NCBI GenBank assembly: GCA_903922325.1
Contig: CAIXTG010000051.1
Location: 1 to 12,932, forward strand
Direction of reading: 5' to 3'
From: an uncultured Actinomycetes bacterium
GTDB taxonomy: Bacteria; Actinomycetota; Actinomycetes; Nanopelagicales; Nanopelagicaceae
DNA: 12,932 nucleotides
In this document: positions 5,165 to 12,932 of the stretch, one piece after another
How positions within the stretch are numbered: the first letter of the stretch is position 1
Layout: every line of letters begins with the position of its first letter
The notes under the pieces: generated by a model
The model's database searches: none
The model's input: the letters and a program-made list of their open reading frames with translations, nothing else
Told to the model about the DNA's origin: nothing
Made by a program: the position numbers and the translations under genes

Positions 5165-7642
5165 ATGACCACCGAACGCGAGCATGCGGCGTATGACTTC
5201 GCCTATGTGCAGGAAAAGTGGCTACCAGTCTGGGACAAAATCGAGCCATTTAAATCTGGCCGAGCCGATGATCCCCGCCCCAAGAAATATGTCCTCGATA
5301 TGTTTCCGTATCCATCGGGCGATTTACATATGGGCCATGCCGAGGCTTACGCGCTAGGCGATGTAATTGCTCGTTATTGGGCTCAAAAAGGTTTCAACGT
5401 TATGCACCCAATTGGTTGGGATGCTTTTGGTTTGCCCGCTGAAAACGCAGCGATCAAGCGCAATGAAGATCCGAAAATTTGGACTTACGAAAACATTGCA
5501 GTGCAGAAAGCATCGATGCGTCGTTTTGCGTGTTCGTTCGATTGGGATCGCGTATTTAACACTTGCGACCCCGAGTACTACAAATGGAATCAGTGGTTGT
5601 TCTTACAACTTCACGAACGTGGTTTGGCTTACCGTAAAGATTCAGCCGTTAACTGGTGTCCAGATTGCCAAACAGTTTTAGCTAACGAGCAAGTAGTTGC
5701 TGGTTTATGTGAGCGTTGTGATAACGCAGTAACCAAGAAAAAGTTAAATCAGTGGTATTTCAAGATCACTGATTACGCTGATCGTTTGCTTGATGACATG
5801 GAACAACTTGAAGGCAAGTGGCCCGAGAAAGTTCTAATGATGCAGCGCAACTGGATCGGTCGTTCAACTGGTGCCAATGTTGATTTCCAAATTGAGGGAA
5901 TGCCAGACCCGGTAACTATTTACACAACTCGCCCTGATACTTTGTATGGCGCCACTTTCTTTGTAGTTGCTGCTGACTCAGAACTTGCGGCCAAGTTAGC
6001 TGCGGGCACCGAAGTTGAAGCTGAATTCAAACAATATCTAGATAGCGTTAAGGCAGCATCTGATATCGATCGCTTAGCAACAGATCGCCCAAAGACTGGC
6101 GTTTTCTTGCAGCGTTATGCAATTAATCCAGTTAACGGCGAGAAGTTGCCGATTTGGGCAAGTGACTACGTATTAGCTGATTACGGTACTGGTGCGATCA
6201 TGGCGGTTCCGGCTCATGATCAACGCGATTTAGATTTTGCTCGCGCCATGAAGTTACCTGTGCGCGTAGTTGTCGAAACTGGCGAAGAAGACCCAAATGA
6301 AACCGGTGTTGCCACAGGTGGCGATGGAAAACTAGTTAATTCAGGCTCACTAAACGGTCTTTCTAAAGCTGAAGCCATTGCCCAGATCAATGCCCAACTT
6401 GAAAAAGATGGTCTTGGAAAAGCTGCTCGCAATTATCGTTTGCGCGATTGGTTAGTTTCTCGTCAACGTTATTGGGGCACACCGATACCAATTATTCACT
6501 GTCCTAAGTGCGGCGAAGTCGGCGTTCCTGCTGATCAATTGCCGTTACTGCTTCCTGATGCAGCTGGTCTTGATTTAAAACCAAAAGGTCAATCACCACT
6601 TGCTGCTGCAACTGATTGGGTAAATGTTGCCTGCCCTAAGTGCGGCACTGCAGCTACCCGCGATACCGACACTATGGATACTTTCGTAGATTCATCTTGG
6701 TACTACTTGCGCTACCCAAGTTCGACTAATCACAATGAACCATTTAGTCGCAAAGATGTTGATACTTGGTTACCAGTGGATCAATATGTTGGCGGCGTTA
6801 CTCACGCGATCTTGCACCTGCTTTATAGCCGCTTCTTCACCAAAGTTTTATTTGATATGGATATGGTTTCATTCAACGAACCATTTACACGTTTGCTTAA
6901 TCAAGGCATGGTCTTGATGGATGGTTCTGCCATGTCTAAGTCTCGCGGAAATCTAGTTCGCCTCTCTGATGAACTTGCTAACCACGGCGTCGATGCGATT
7001 CGTCTATCAATGGTTTTTGCTGGCCCACCTGAAGATGATGTTGATTGGTCAGATGTTTCACCAGCAGGCTCAGTTAAATTCCTAACTCGTGCTTGGCGCT
7101 TATCGGGTGATGTCACAAGTAAGCCAGGAGTTGATTTCAGCACGGGCGAGATTTCACTTCGCAAAGCAACCCATAAAGCACTTCACGACGCCGCCTTTGC
7201 CGTTGAATCTTTTCGCTTTAACGTAGCCATTGCTCGCGTAATGGAACTTGTAAATGCCACCCGCAAAGCTGTCGATAGCGGATGTGGCCCAGCCGACCCA
7301 GCTGTTCGCGAAGCAGTCGAAGCAACTGCAATCATGTTGTCACTCGTAGCGCCATATACCGCTGAGGAAATGTGGGATCGCTTAGGCCATCAGCCAGCAG
7401 TTGCGCTTGCGGGCTGGCCAGTTGTGGATGAGAAGTTGCTTGTGGCCGATGCCGTTGAAGCTGTAATTCAAATTAACGGCAAGATCAAAGAGCGTCTGGA
7501 AGTCGCGCCAACAATTTCTGATGCTGAACTTGAAGCGCAAGCTCTAGCTCTTCCGGCAATCGTGGCTGAAATGGGTGGAGCAACACCGGTAAAGATCATT
7601 ACGCGCGCACCTAAGCTCGTAAATATCGTTATCCCCAATTAA
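5165..7642 (+). CDS. leuS: Leucyl-tRNA synthetase LeuRS
   Basis: This cytosolic class I synthetase attaches leucine to tRNA-Leu and hydrolyses mischarged products. At 825 aa it is a normal full-length bacterial LeuRS. The HIGH-type motif is HMGH (residues 55-58) within DMFPYPSGDLHMGHAEAY. Four zinc-ligand-like CxxC pairs are seen: C165/C168 with C182/C185, and C446/C449 with C490/C493. The CP1 editing domain shows the Thr-rich TTRPDT (254-259) and GTGAIMAVPAHDQRD near 340-356. WYYLRYP and the KMSKS-type signature follow; the latter reads AMSKSRGN (589-596), with Ala for the first Lys while Lys592 is kept. The anticodon-binding domain and short C-terminal domain (IQINGKIKERLEV onward) complete it. 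The ATG at 5165 is 19 bases after the SDR stop, with no good Shine-Dalgarno site. A downstream gap of 46 bases separates it from comEA. Confidence 0.98.
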   Translation: MTTEREHAAYDFAYVQEKWLPVWDKIEPFKSGRADDPRPKKYVLDMFPYPSGDLHMGHAEAYALGDVIARYWAQKGFNVMHPIGWDAFGLPAENAAIKRNEDPKIWTYENIAVQKASMRRFACSFDWDRVFNTCDPEYYKWNQWLFLQLHERGLAYRKDSAVNWCPDCQTVLANEQVVAGLCERCDNAVTKKKLNQWYFKITDYADRLLDDMEQLEGKWPEKVLMMQRNWIGRSTGANVDFQIEGMPDPVTIYTTRPDTLYGATFFVVAADSELAAKLAAGTEVEAEFKQYLDSVKAASDIDRLATDRPKTGVFLQRYAINPVNGEKLPIWASDYVLADYGTGAIMAVPAHDQRDLDFARAMKLPVRVVVETGEEDPNETGVATGGDGKLVNSGSLNGLSKAEAIAQINAQLEKDGLGKAARNYRLRDWLVSRQRYWGTPIPIIHCPKCGEVGVPADQLPLLLPDAAGLDLKPKGQSPLAAATDWVNVACPKCGTAATRDTDTMDTFVDSSWYYLRYPSSTNHNEPFSRKDVDTWLPVDQYVGGVTHAILHLLYSRFFTKVLFDMDMVSFNEPFTRLLNQGMVLMDGSAMSKSRGNLVRLSDELANHGVDAIRLSMVFAGPPEDDVDWSDVSPAGSVKFLTRAWRLSGDVTSKPGVDFSTGEISLRKATHKALHDAAFAVESFRFNVAIARVMELVNATRKAVDSGCGPADPAVREAVEATAIMLSLVAPYTAEEMWDRLGHQPAVALAGWPVVDEKLLVADAVEAVIQINGKIKERLEVAPTISDAELEAQALALPAIVAEMGGATPVKIITRAPKLVNIVIPN

Positions 7643-7688
7643 TTCTTACTAGTTAATTGCGCACATTCGTGCCACCGAGAATGTCGGC

Positions 7689-8303
7689 ATGAATGAATTC
7701 CAAAATCAGATTCAACGAATCACCGACTGGTGGTACGAACTCAATTTTTCTACCTTACAAAAGCGCGGCCTTCTAGTTCTGGGTGGCTTAGTAATCGTAA
7801 TTTCGGGTTTCTGGGTAACCACCGGTAAATCTGAAGCAGTAATCATGGCAGCACCAATTGAAATCGAAGCCCCACTTGTAACTGTTGATGTAGCAGGGGC
7901 AGTAACTAATCCCGGGGTTTACGCGCTACCCGGTAATGCCCGCGTTATCGATGCGATTAAAGCTGCTGGCAATTCATTGGCGGGTACAGATTTAAGTGAT
8001 TTGAATTTAGCGCGCATTATTCGTGATGGCGAACAGATTTATGTTTCCCCAACTGAGAAAACCAAGATTCCAGCTGGTCGAAAATTCGCGACTAAGAAAA
8101 CAACACCAACTGGGCCACTAAACATTAATCGAGCAACTGCCAAACAATTCGAGGCACTTGATGGAGTTGGGCCAGTGCTCGCAAAACGAATCGTTGCTTA
8201 CCGTGCTGCGAATGGGCCATTCATTACTTTGGAAGATCTCGATAAAGTTTCCGGGATTGGGCCAGCTAAATTCGCACAGTTCAAAAGCCAAATCACCGTT
8301 TAA
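7689..8303 (+). CDS. comEA: ComEA family DNA-binding competence protein
   Basis: ComEA is the membrane-anchored receptor that binds double-stranded DNA outside the membrane and hands it to the ComEC channel. The 204-aa protein has a short cytoplasmic N-terminus; one membrane helix around residues 27-44 (LLVLGGLVIVISGFWV); an SLBB domain at about 64-120, with VDVAGAVTNPGVYALP and later DGEQIYVSP; a basic linker rich in Lys/Thr at about 121-142; and a C-terminal double helix-hairpin-helix domain at 143-204, with LNINRATAKQFEALDGVG, the first hairpin GVGPVLAKRI and the second GIGPAKFAQF. This is the full actinobacterial ComEA architecture. The ATG at 7689 has only a weak CGAGAA upstream. Its TAA stop overlaps the presumed comEC start, so the two are surely one translation unit. 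Confidence 0.95.
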   Translation: MNEFQNQIQRITDWWYELNFSTLQKRGLLVLGGLVIVISGFWVTTGKSEAVIMAAPIEIEAPLVTVDVAGAVTNPGVYALPGNARVIDAIKAAGNSLAGTDLSDLNLARIIRDGEQIYVSPTEKTKIPAGRKFATKKTTPTGPLNINRATAKQFEALDGVGPVLAKRIVAYRAANGPFITLEDLDKVSGIGPAKFAQFKSQITV

Positions 8304-10567
8304 TTGATTTTCGCGCCATAACTATTGGCGCTGCTATTTGGCTTGGCGCTCTTGTTCAGAGCTATGTAGCACCTTGGCGGATATCACTGGTAGCCATCGC
8401 GTTAACCGCATTTGTTCTCTTTGGTAAAAAGCAGCGTGCGCTAGTTGTAATCATCGCTTTATTACTGGGTTCCACGATCATGTCTTTTCGAGCCCAAGCC
8501 TTAACACAGACAGTTATCTTGCAATATCTAGGTAGCGAAGTGCAAATAACTGCGCGAGTAATTACTGACCCAAATCGCACTGCGCCAAAAGTTTCCGGAC
8601 GCAATTACGTAGCTAGTAATTGGTCATTCTTGGCCAGTGCAATTGAGTTAACGAGCAGTGCCGGTACTTATAAATTAAAAATTCCGATTCGGGTGATGTC
8701 ACCTGCTAAGAACTTAATCGGGCTATTGCCGGGGCAAAGAATTAGTGGGCGAGCAGTATTAGTAAAGAGTAAGGAAGCACGAGTTGCCGCTCTAGTTCTA
8801 TTCCATGGTGAGGTGAAGATTGAAACCACGGCTTCACGCTGGGCGCGATCGCTGGGTGCGATTCGAATTGGGCTACGTAATTCAAGTGGTGGCGGTGATG
8901 CAGGTGCGCTGATTCCAGGCATGGTGCTGGGGGATACGTCAAAACAAAGTGCCGAGTTCAAGTTAGCAATGAAAAGATCTGGGTTAACTCACTTAGTGGC
9001 TGTTAGTGGTGCGAACTTTGCGATTGTTTCGGGCTTTGTTTTATGGCTCATGCAGTTCTTATTTCGAAATCGTAACTATCGAATTGGTGCGACTGCACTT
9101 TCACTAATTTTCTTTATCGCTTTAGTTCGCCCGTCGCCTTCAGTATTACGAGCTGCCGCGATGGCCGCGGTTGTGTTAGTTGCGATGAGCCATCGGCATG
9201 CTGCAGATTCATTGCCAGCACTGGGCTTTGCAATTGCCGCCGTTGTTATCGCTGATCCTTGGCAGTCACGCGATGCTGGTTTTGCGTTATCGGTCTTAGC
9301 AACTGGCGGCTTATTGTTGGCTGCTCCCAAGATAATTACTTTTTTCGCCAGATTTGTGCCGCGGAAATTTGCTGAAGCACTAGCTCCGCCAATTGCGGCA
9401 ACGCTTTTCTGCGCCCCAGTACTAGTTGCGTTATCTGGCTTTCTCTCGCCGATGAGCGTGATTGCCAATCTTCTAGCAGCCCCGGCAGTTGCTCCGATAA
9501 CTGTTTTGGGCTTTATTGCCGCCCTTATCAATCCAATCTTGCCCGGTGTCGCTGGCTTACTGATTCTAATAATTCGAATTCCAGCAGCATTTATTGGGCT
9601 AGTTGCGAAATGGTCAGCGAGTTTTTCAGTTATTGAATTAGGTAAAGGGGCAAGTGGTTTCTTAGCAATCGCAGTTGCGGCTATCTGTATCTGGATCTTT
9701 AGCACCTTTTTTCGCAACCATCGAAAAGCAATTGCGATTGTTCTGGTTGTGCTGCTTGTTGCCGGAAATTGGTTTGCGAGGTTTCCCGGAATTGATTGGC
9801 AAGTGGGCAATTGCGATATCGGACAAGGCGATGCCATGGTTGTTAACTTAGGTGAACATCGAGGAGTAGTTGTTGACGTGGGGCCAGATCCGCAGTTGAT
9901 AGATAAATGTCTTAAACAATTTGCGATAACTCAAGTTTCTATATTGGTTCTAACTCATTTCCATGCCGACCATGTTGAAGGTTTGCCGGGTCTACTTAAA
10001 GGCCGCACGGTTGGACAAGTGTGGGTTAGCCCGCAGATTGATCCAGCTTTTGAAAGTGCGCGCGTGCAGCGCTGGTTAAAAGTGATTCCCCAAATTCCAG
10101 TTACGGCCGGATTTAGCGCCCAAATAATTAGTAATCGCGGGCCGATAAATTTTCATGCACTCTGGCCCAAGCTAGGTGCCCAAGATACGCCGAATAATTC
10201 CAGCATCGTGATGCAGATAAATTCACCTGACTTCTCGCTGTTAGCTGCGGGAGATATTGAACCAATCGCGCAGTCGCAATTAGTTCAGCAACTCAGCCAA
10301 GTTGATATGTACAAAGTCGCTCATCATGGTTCGCGCTACCAAGATTTGAACTTTATGCAGGCCCTCTCGCCGCGAATATCGATAATTAGCGTGGGCAAAG
10401 GCAATACTTACGGCCATCCGGCGCCCCAAACAATCGCCGCCTTGAGTAGGATCGGCAGCACGGTTTACCGAACTGATCAAGATGGTGCGCTTGCGATCAA
10501 TGCGCGCAAGCATCGAGTTAAGGTTCGTAAAAGCCATCGGGTATTTAAGTTCTGGCAATGGGGATAG
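8303..10567 (+). CDS. comEC: ComEC/Rec2 family DNA uptake channel, presumed ATT start
   Basis: ComEC is the polytopic inner-membrane channel that takes single-stranded DNA into the cytoplasm in natural transformation. Order: N-terminal DUF4131-type helices and soluble part; the Competence domain with THLVAVSGANFAIVSGF (bases ~8987-9037) and many helices to about 9760; then a metallo-beta-lactamase-like domain with CDIGQGDAMVV, THFHADHVEG (HxHxDH at 9956-9973), AAGDIE and VAHHGSRYQD. All metal ligands I would expect are present. The first canonical start is ATG 8480 (695 aa). However, the 59 codons upstream are open and encode the family's expected N-terminus: DFRAITIGAAIWLG, a second hydrophobic stretch and a third just before the ATG. 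No ATG, GTG or TTG occurs in that part, so ATT 8303, overlapping the comEA TAA, is taken as start (754 aa). A CTG at 8387 or a lost base are alternatives. Function sure, start unsure. Confidence 0.92.
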   Translation: MDFRAITIGAAIWLGALVQSYVAPWRISLVAIALTAFVLFGKKQRALVVIIALLLGSTIMSFRAQALTQTVILQYLGSEVQITARVITDPNRTAPKVSGRNYVASNWSFLASAIELTSSAGTYKLKIPIRVMSPAKNLIGLLPGQRISGRAVLVKSKEARVAALVLFHGEVKIETTASRWARSLGAIRIGLRNSSGGGDAGALIPGMVLGDTSKQSAEFKLAMKRSGLTHLVAVSGANFAIVSGFVLWLMQFLFRNRNYRIGATALSLIFFIALVRPSPSVLRAAAMAAVVLVAMSHRHAADSLPALGFAIAAVVIADPWQSRDAGFALSVLATGGLLLAAPKIITFFARFVPRKFAEALAPPIAATLFCAPVLVALSGFLSPMSVIANLLAAPAVAPITVLGFIAALINPILPGVAGLLILIIRIPAAFIGLVAKWSASFSVIELGKGASGFLAIAVAAICIWIFSTFFRNHRKAIAIVLVVLLVAGNWFARFPGIDWQVGNCDIGQGDAMVVNLGEHRGVVVDVGPDPQLIDKCLKQFAITQVSILVLTHFHADHVEGLPGLLKGRTVGQVWVSPQIDPAFESARVQRWLKVIPQIPVTAGFSAQIISNRGPINFHALWPKLGAQDTPNNSSIVMQINSPDFSLLAAGDIEPIAQSQLVQQLSQVDMYKVAHHGSRYQDLNFMQALSPRISIISVGKGNTYGHPAPQTIAALSRIGSTVYRTDQDGALAINARKHRVKVRKSHRVFKFWQWG

Positions 10568-10584
10568 ACGAGCGGGGGTGAGCG

Positions 10585-11535
10585 ATGAATGATTTCTATT
10601 TAATTCTCGGTTCTGAAGCTGCCCTAGCTGATCGCGCACTTGCGAAGTTACAAGCTGAGTTAAAAAGTGAGAACGCTGAAATCACTTCGATCTATGCCGC
10701 CGATTCAATTGTTGGCGATATCTCTGATGCTCTTGCGCCTTCATTGTTTTCCGAGCGACGCGCGCTAATTATTCGTGACCTACAAGATTTACCAGAAGAT
10801 AACAAGGAAGAAATCATTCGCTACTTGCCTGAGCCAGATGCTTCGACCACCGTAATCTTTTTACATAAAGGTGGCGTAAAAGGAAAAGCGCTACTAGATG
10901 CAATTAAGAAAGTTAAGCCCGAGATTATTTCTTGTGATCCGCTTAAAAAAGAAGCCGAGAAACAAGAGTTTGTAAAGAATCTATTTCTTGACGCTGGTCG
11001 CAAGGCCTCACCTGCTGCAATCGCAGCTTTAGTCAATGCAATTGGTGGCGACTTACGTGAGTTAACCGCGGCTTGCAGTCAGATCATCGCTGATGCACCC
11101 GCGGGCACTATTGATGAAAAAGAAGTTGATAAGTATCACCAAGGTCGCGTTGAGACCACCGGCTTTGATGTTGCCGATGCAGCTCTCGATGGAAACTTGC
11201 CAGTCGCGTTATTACAACTACGAAGTGCAATCGAAACTGGTACTGACCCAGTTATGGTTACAAGTGCAATTGCTTCCGCCCTGCGTTCCTTGGCTAAAGT
11301 TTCAGGTGCCAACCGAAACGCAAAATCATTCGAGCTGGCCGGCCAGTTAGGTATGGCGCCATGGCAGATCGATAAGGCTCGTCGCCAACTATCTGGCTGG
11401 ACTCCACGCGGAATCGTCGCTGCCGTTGGGGCGATCGCCCTGGCTGATGCCCAAGTAAAAGGCGCCGCTAGTGACCCGATCTACGCTCTCGAGCACGCTA
11501 TTTCCGAGATCGCGAGCGCCCGAGCAGCCCGATAA
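10585..11535 (+). CDS. holA: DNA polymerase III subunit delta
   Basis: Delta is the clamp-loader subunit that opens the beta sliding clamp during loading on primed DNA. The 316-aa product has family length and pattern: an N-terminal MNDFYLILGSEAALADRAL, acidic/hydrophobic LAPSLFSERRALIIRDLQDL (residues ~51-70, the clamp-contacting region around SLFSERR), a KGKALLDAIKK stretch, CDPLKKEAEKQEFVKN, GGDLRELTAACSQI typical of the lid domain, and a helical C-terminal collar with AGQLGMAPWQIDKARRQLSGW. As in most delta subunits there is no P-loop, so it is not itself an ATPase. ATG 10585 has the best ribosome binding site of the window, GGGGGTGAG at 10574-10582, though its spacing is short. It starts 17 bases after comEC, the usual actinobacterial arrangement. 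Confidence 0.95.
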   Translation: MNDFYLILGSEAALADRALAKLQAELKSENAEITSIYAADSIVGDISDALAPSLFSERRALIIRDLQDLPEDNKEEIIRYLPEPDASTTVIFLHKGGVKGKALLDAIKKVKPEIISCDPLKKEAEKQEFVKNLFLDAGRKASPAAIAALVNAIGGDLRELTAACSQIIADAPAGTIDEKEVDKYHQGRVETTGFDVADAALDGNLPVALLQLRSAIETGTDPVMVTSAIASALRSLAKVSGANRNAKSFELAGQLGMAPWQIDKARRQLSGWTPRGIVAAVGAIALADAQVKGAASDPIYALEHAISEIASARAAR

Positions 11536-11550
11536 GCGGATTTCCTCGAT

Positions 11551-11580
11551 TTGAGCCTAACGGCGCCCCGCTGGTAACCT
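11551..11580 (+). promoter_or_regulatory. Possible sigma-70-type promoter of rpsT
   Basis: TTGAGC (11551-11556) and TAACCT (11575-11580) are 18 bases apart and resemble actinobacterial -35 and TAnnnT -10 elements. They lie in the 94-base gap between holA and rpsT, about 50 bases before the GTG. A highly expressed ribosomal protein gene plausibly has its own promoter. The match is by eye only. Confidence 0.35.
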
Positions 11581-11587
11581 TCGGGTT
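11576..11587 (+). other. Small UUCG-tetraloop hairpin in the holA-rpsT gap
   Basis: AACC-TTCG-GGTT forms a 4-bp stem closed by a UUCG tetraloop, a very stable loop type. No T-run follows, so it is not a standard terminator. It overlaps the proposed -10 element, so it can hardly serve both as the promoter and as part of the transcript. It may be a chance sequence, a transcript 3' end for holA, or a leader structure if transcription starts upstream. Confidence 0.3.
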
Positions 11588-11629
11588 CGTATTTAGCGCT
11601 CAACCAATTTAGTTCGGAGTAAACCTTAA

Positions 11630-11899
11630 GTGGCAAATATCAAGTCGCAGATCAAGCGGATCAAGACCAATGAGAAGGCACGCCTACGTAACAAGTCAGT
11701 GCGTTCTTCTATCAAGACAGCTGCTCGCAAATTCCGCGACGCTGTAACCGCTGGCGATGCCGCAGTTATCTCAACCGAACTACGTACAGCTTCAAAGGCA
11801 CTAGATATCGCCGTTGCTAAGGGTGTTCTACACAAGAACACTGCTGCCAACAAGAAGTCTTCAATGGCAAAAGCTGCCGTTAAAGCCGGCGTTCGTTAA
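11630..11899 (+). CDS. rpsT: Small ribosomal subunit protein bS20
   Basis: bS20 is a helical 30S protein that binds 16S rRNA early in assembly. The 89-aa product is of standard length and strongly basic: MANIKSQIKRIKTNEKARLR at the start, NKSVRSSIKTAARKF, and the diagnostic C-terminal KGVLHKNTAANKKSSMAKA. The start is GTG 11630, with CGGAG at 11615-11619 as a well-spaced ribosome binding site (10 bases). Codon use is rich in C-ending and AAG codons compared with its neighbours (for example ATC, AAG and TCT), as expected of a highly expressed gene. lepA starts 30 bases after the stop, matching the holA-rpsT-lepA order conserved in actinobacteria. Confidence 0.98.
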   Translation: MANIKSQIKRIKTNEKARLRNKSVRSSIKTAARKFRDAVTAGDAAVISTELRTASKALDIAVAKGVLHKNTAANKKSSMAKAAVKAGVR

Positions 11900-11929
11900 T
11901 TCGCAACTAGTTACTTTTAAGGCTTAACG

Positions 11930-12932
11930 ATGCCTGCAATTTCACTTGCCAAGGCGCCTCAACCAGCCGCAACTAATCCAGCGCATATTCGTAACTTCTG
12001 CATCATTGCCCATATTGATCACGGTAAATCAACTCTTGCCGATCGCATGTTGGGTATCACCGAAGTTGTAGAAGCCCGCAATATGCGCGCGCAATATTTA
12101 GATCGCATGGATATTGAACGCGAACGCGGAATCACCATTAAGTCGCAAGCAGTTCGTCTGCCATGGCGAAGCGGTATCGATGGTCAGGAATACATCTTGA
12201 ACATGATCGATACACCCGGTCACGTTGACTTTACTTATGAAGTTTCACGATCACTTGCTGCATGTGAAGGTGCGGTACTACTCGTTGACTGCGCACAAGG
12301 AATCGAAGCGCAAACGTTAGCTAACTTGTATCTCGCAATGGAAAATAACTTAACCATTATTCCAGTGCTAAATAAAATTGATTTGCCGAACGCACAACCA
12401 GAAAAGTTTGCAAAAGAACTAGCTAACTTAATTGGTTGCCAGCCCGAAGATTGCTTACGTGTTTCTGGAAAAACTGGCGATGGCGTTGCAGAGCTGCTTG
12501 ATCAGATCATTGCGCAGATCCCAGCGCCTAAAGGTGATGCCAATGCACCTGCACGTGCACTTATTTTCGACTCGGTTTATGACAGCTACCGCGGTGTAGT
12601 TACCTACGTTCGCGTGGTTGATGGTCATCTTTCCCCACGCGATCAAATCCAAATGTTCTCAACTGGCGTGCGCCACGAAATGCTCGAAGTTGGAGTTATC
12701 TCACAAGAACCATTGCCAAGTAAGGGTCTTGGAGTTGGCGAAGTAGGTTATTTAATTACTGGTGTAAAAGATGTTCGCCAATCACGTGTAGGTGACACGA
12801 TTACAACGTATAACAACCCTACAAAGGTTGCTTTAGCTGGATATAAAGATCCAAAACCAATGGTTTTCTCAGGTCTATTTCCAATCGATGGCGCCGATTT
12901 TCCAGCACTTCGTGAGGCGCTAGATAAGTTGC
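11930..12932 (+). CDS. lepA: Elongation factor 4 (LepA), N-terminal part, truncated by the window edge
   Basis: LepA/EF4 is a ribosome-dependent GTPase that acts on translating or assembling ribosomes. The first 334 codons are present and the rest of the roughly 600-residue protein lies beyond the window. The G motifs are all intact: G1 AHIDHGKST (27-35), G2 RERGITI (64-70), G3 DTPGH (94-98, with the catalytic-type His98), G4 NKID (148-151) and G5 SGKTG. Domain II begins around 195 (ALIFDSVYDSYRGVV), and domain III starts near the edge with KPMVFSGLFPIDG, a LepA hallmark that separates it from EF-G and BipA. The ATG at 11930 has AAGG about 7 bases upstream. The N-terminal extension before the GTPase domain (MPAISLAKAPQPAATNPAHI) is of the length usual in actinobacterial LepA. 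It probably shares a transcript with rpsT. Confidence 0.97.
   Translation, partial: MPAISLAKAPQPAATNPAHIRNFCIIAHIDHGKSTLADRMLGITEVVEARNMRAQYLDRMDIERERGITIKSQAVRLPWRSGIDGQEYILNMIDTPGHVDFTYEVSRSLAACEGAVLLVDCAQGIEAQTLANLYLAMENNLTIIPVLNKIDLPNAQPEKFAKELANLIGCQPEDCLRVSGKTGDGVAELLDQIIAQIPAPKGDANAPARALIFDSVYDSYRGVVTYVRVVDGHLSPRDQIQMFSTGVRHEMLEVGVISQEPLPSKGLGVGEVGYLITGVKDVRQSRVGDTITTYNNPTKVALAGYKDPKPMVFSGLFPIDGADFPALREALDKL

Noticed and set aside
7643..7688. Search of the leuS-comEA gap for a promoter, terminator or competence-type operator
   Set aside because: No hairpin with T-run and no convincing -35/-10 pair. An ACTAGTTA stretch recurs after rpsT, but two short copies are not meaningful.
9076..9837. 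253-codon open frame on the - strand inside comEC
   Set aside because: It is antisense to the membrane-helix part of comEC. Its product is a low-complexity Ala/Ile/Lys/Pro mix with no recognisable domain and no ribosome binding site, which is what the reverse of hydrophobic codons gives.
1..12932. CRISPR arrays, insertion sequences, integrase or phage genes, toxin-antitoxin pairs, defence systems
   Set aside because: No direct-repeat array, no terminal inverted repeats, no transposase or integrase motifs. Essentially all sequence is taken by housekeeping genes on one strand, so no novel system is claimed.

Overview
The window looks like an ordinary core-genome stretch of a small-genome, moderate-GC actinobacterium. 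The GC content is roughly mid-40s percent by eye. The gene order nadD - rsfS - GpgP-like phosphatase - tRNA-Ala - leuS - comEA - comEC - holA - rpsT - lepA is the classic actinobacterial one. The AT-leaning codon use, very short intergenic gaps and weak Shine-Dalgarno sites suggest a streamlined aquatic lineage of the Nanopelagicales/acI kind. That lineage assignment is inference from gene order and composition, not from a search. Every gene found is on the + strand, and no mobile element, CRISPR array or integration scar is visible.

Layout: 1-320 is the 3' end of the tRNA 2-thiouridylase gene mnmA. 326-2347 is the NAD+-dependent DNA ligase ligA. 2360-2479 is a 39-codon single-membrane-pass small protein gene. 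2497-3054 is nadD, overlapping rsfS (3041-3409), followed by a GpgP-like histidine phosphatase (3419-4069). 4139-4211 is tRNA-Ala(GGC), followed after one base by a short-chain dehydrogenase (4213-5145). 5165-7642 is leuS. 7689-8303 is comEA and 8303-10567 comEC. 10585-11535 is holA, 11630-11899 rpsT, and lepA begins at 11930 and runs off the right edge.

The genes serve translation (MnmA, tRNA-Ala, LeuRS, bS20, RsfS, LepA), replication and repair (LigA, HolA), NAD+ supply (NadD; NAD+ is also the LigA cofactor) and DNA uptake (ComEA/ComEC). No novel multi-gene system is evident. The points worth a second look are local: comEC has no ATG/GTG/TTG start for its conserved N-terminus and appears to start at ATT overlapping the comEA stop; NadD has Asn in place of the second His of its HxGH motif and a shortened C-terminal part; the SDR GTG start lies one base after the tRNA 3' end, so tRNA processing would create a nearly leaderless mRNA; LeuRS has AMSKS instead of KMSKS; and the first ~45 bases of the mnmA fragment look frame-disrupted.
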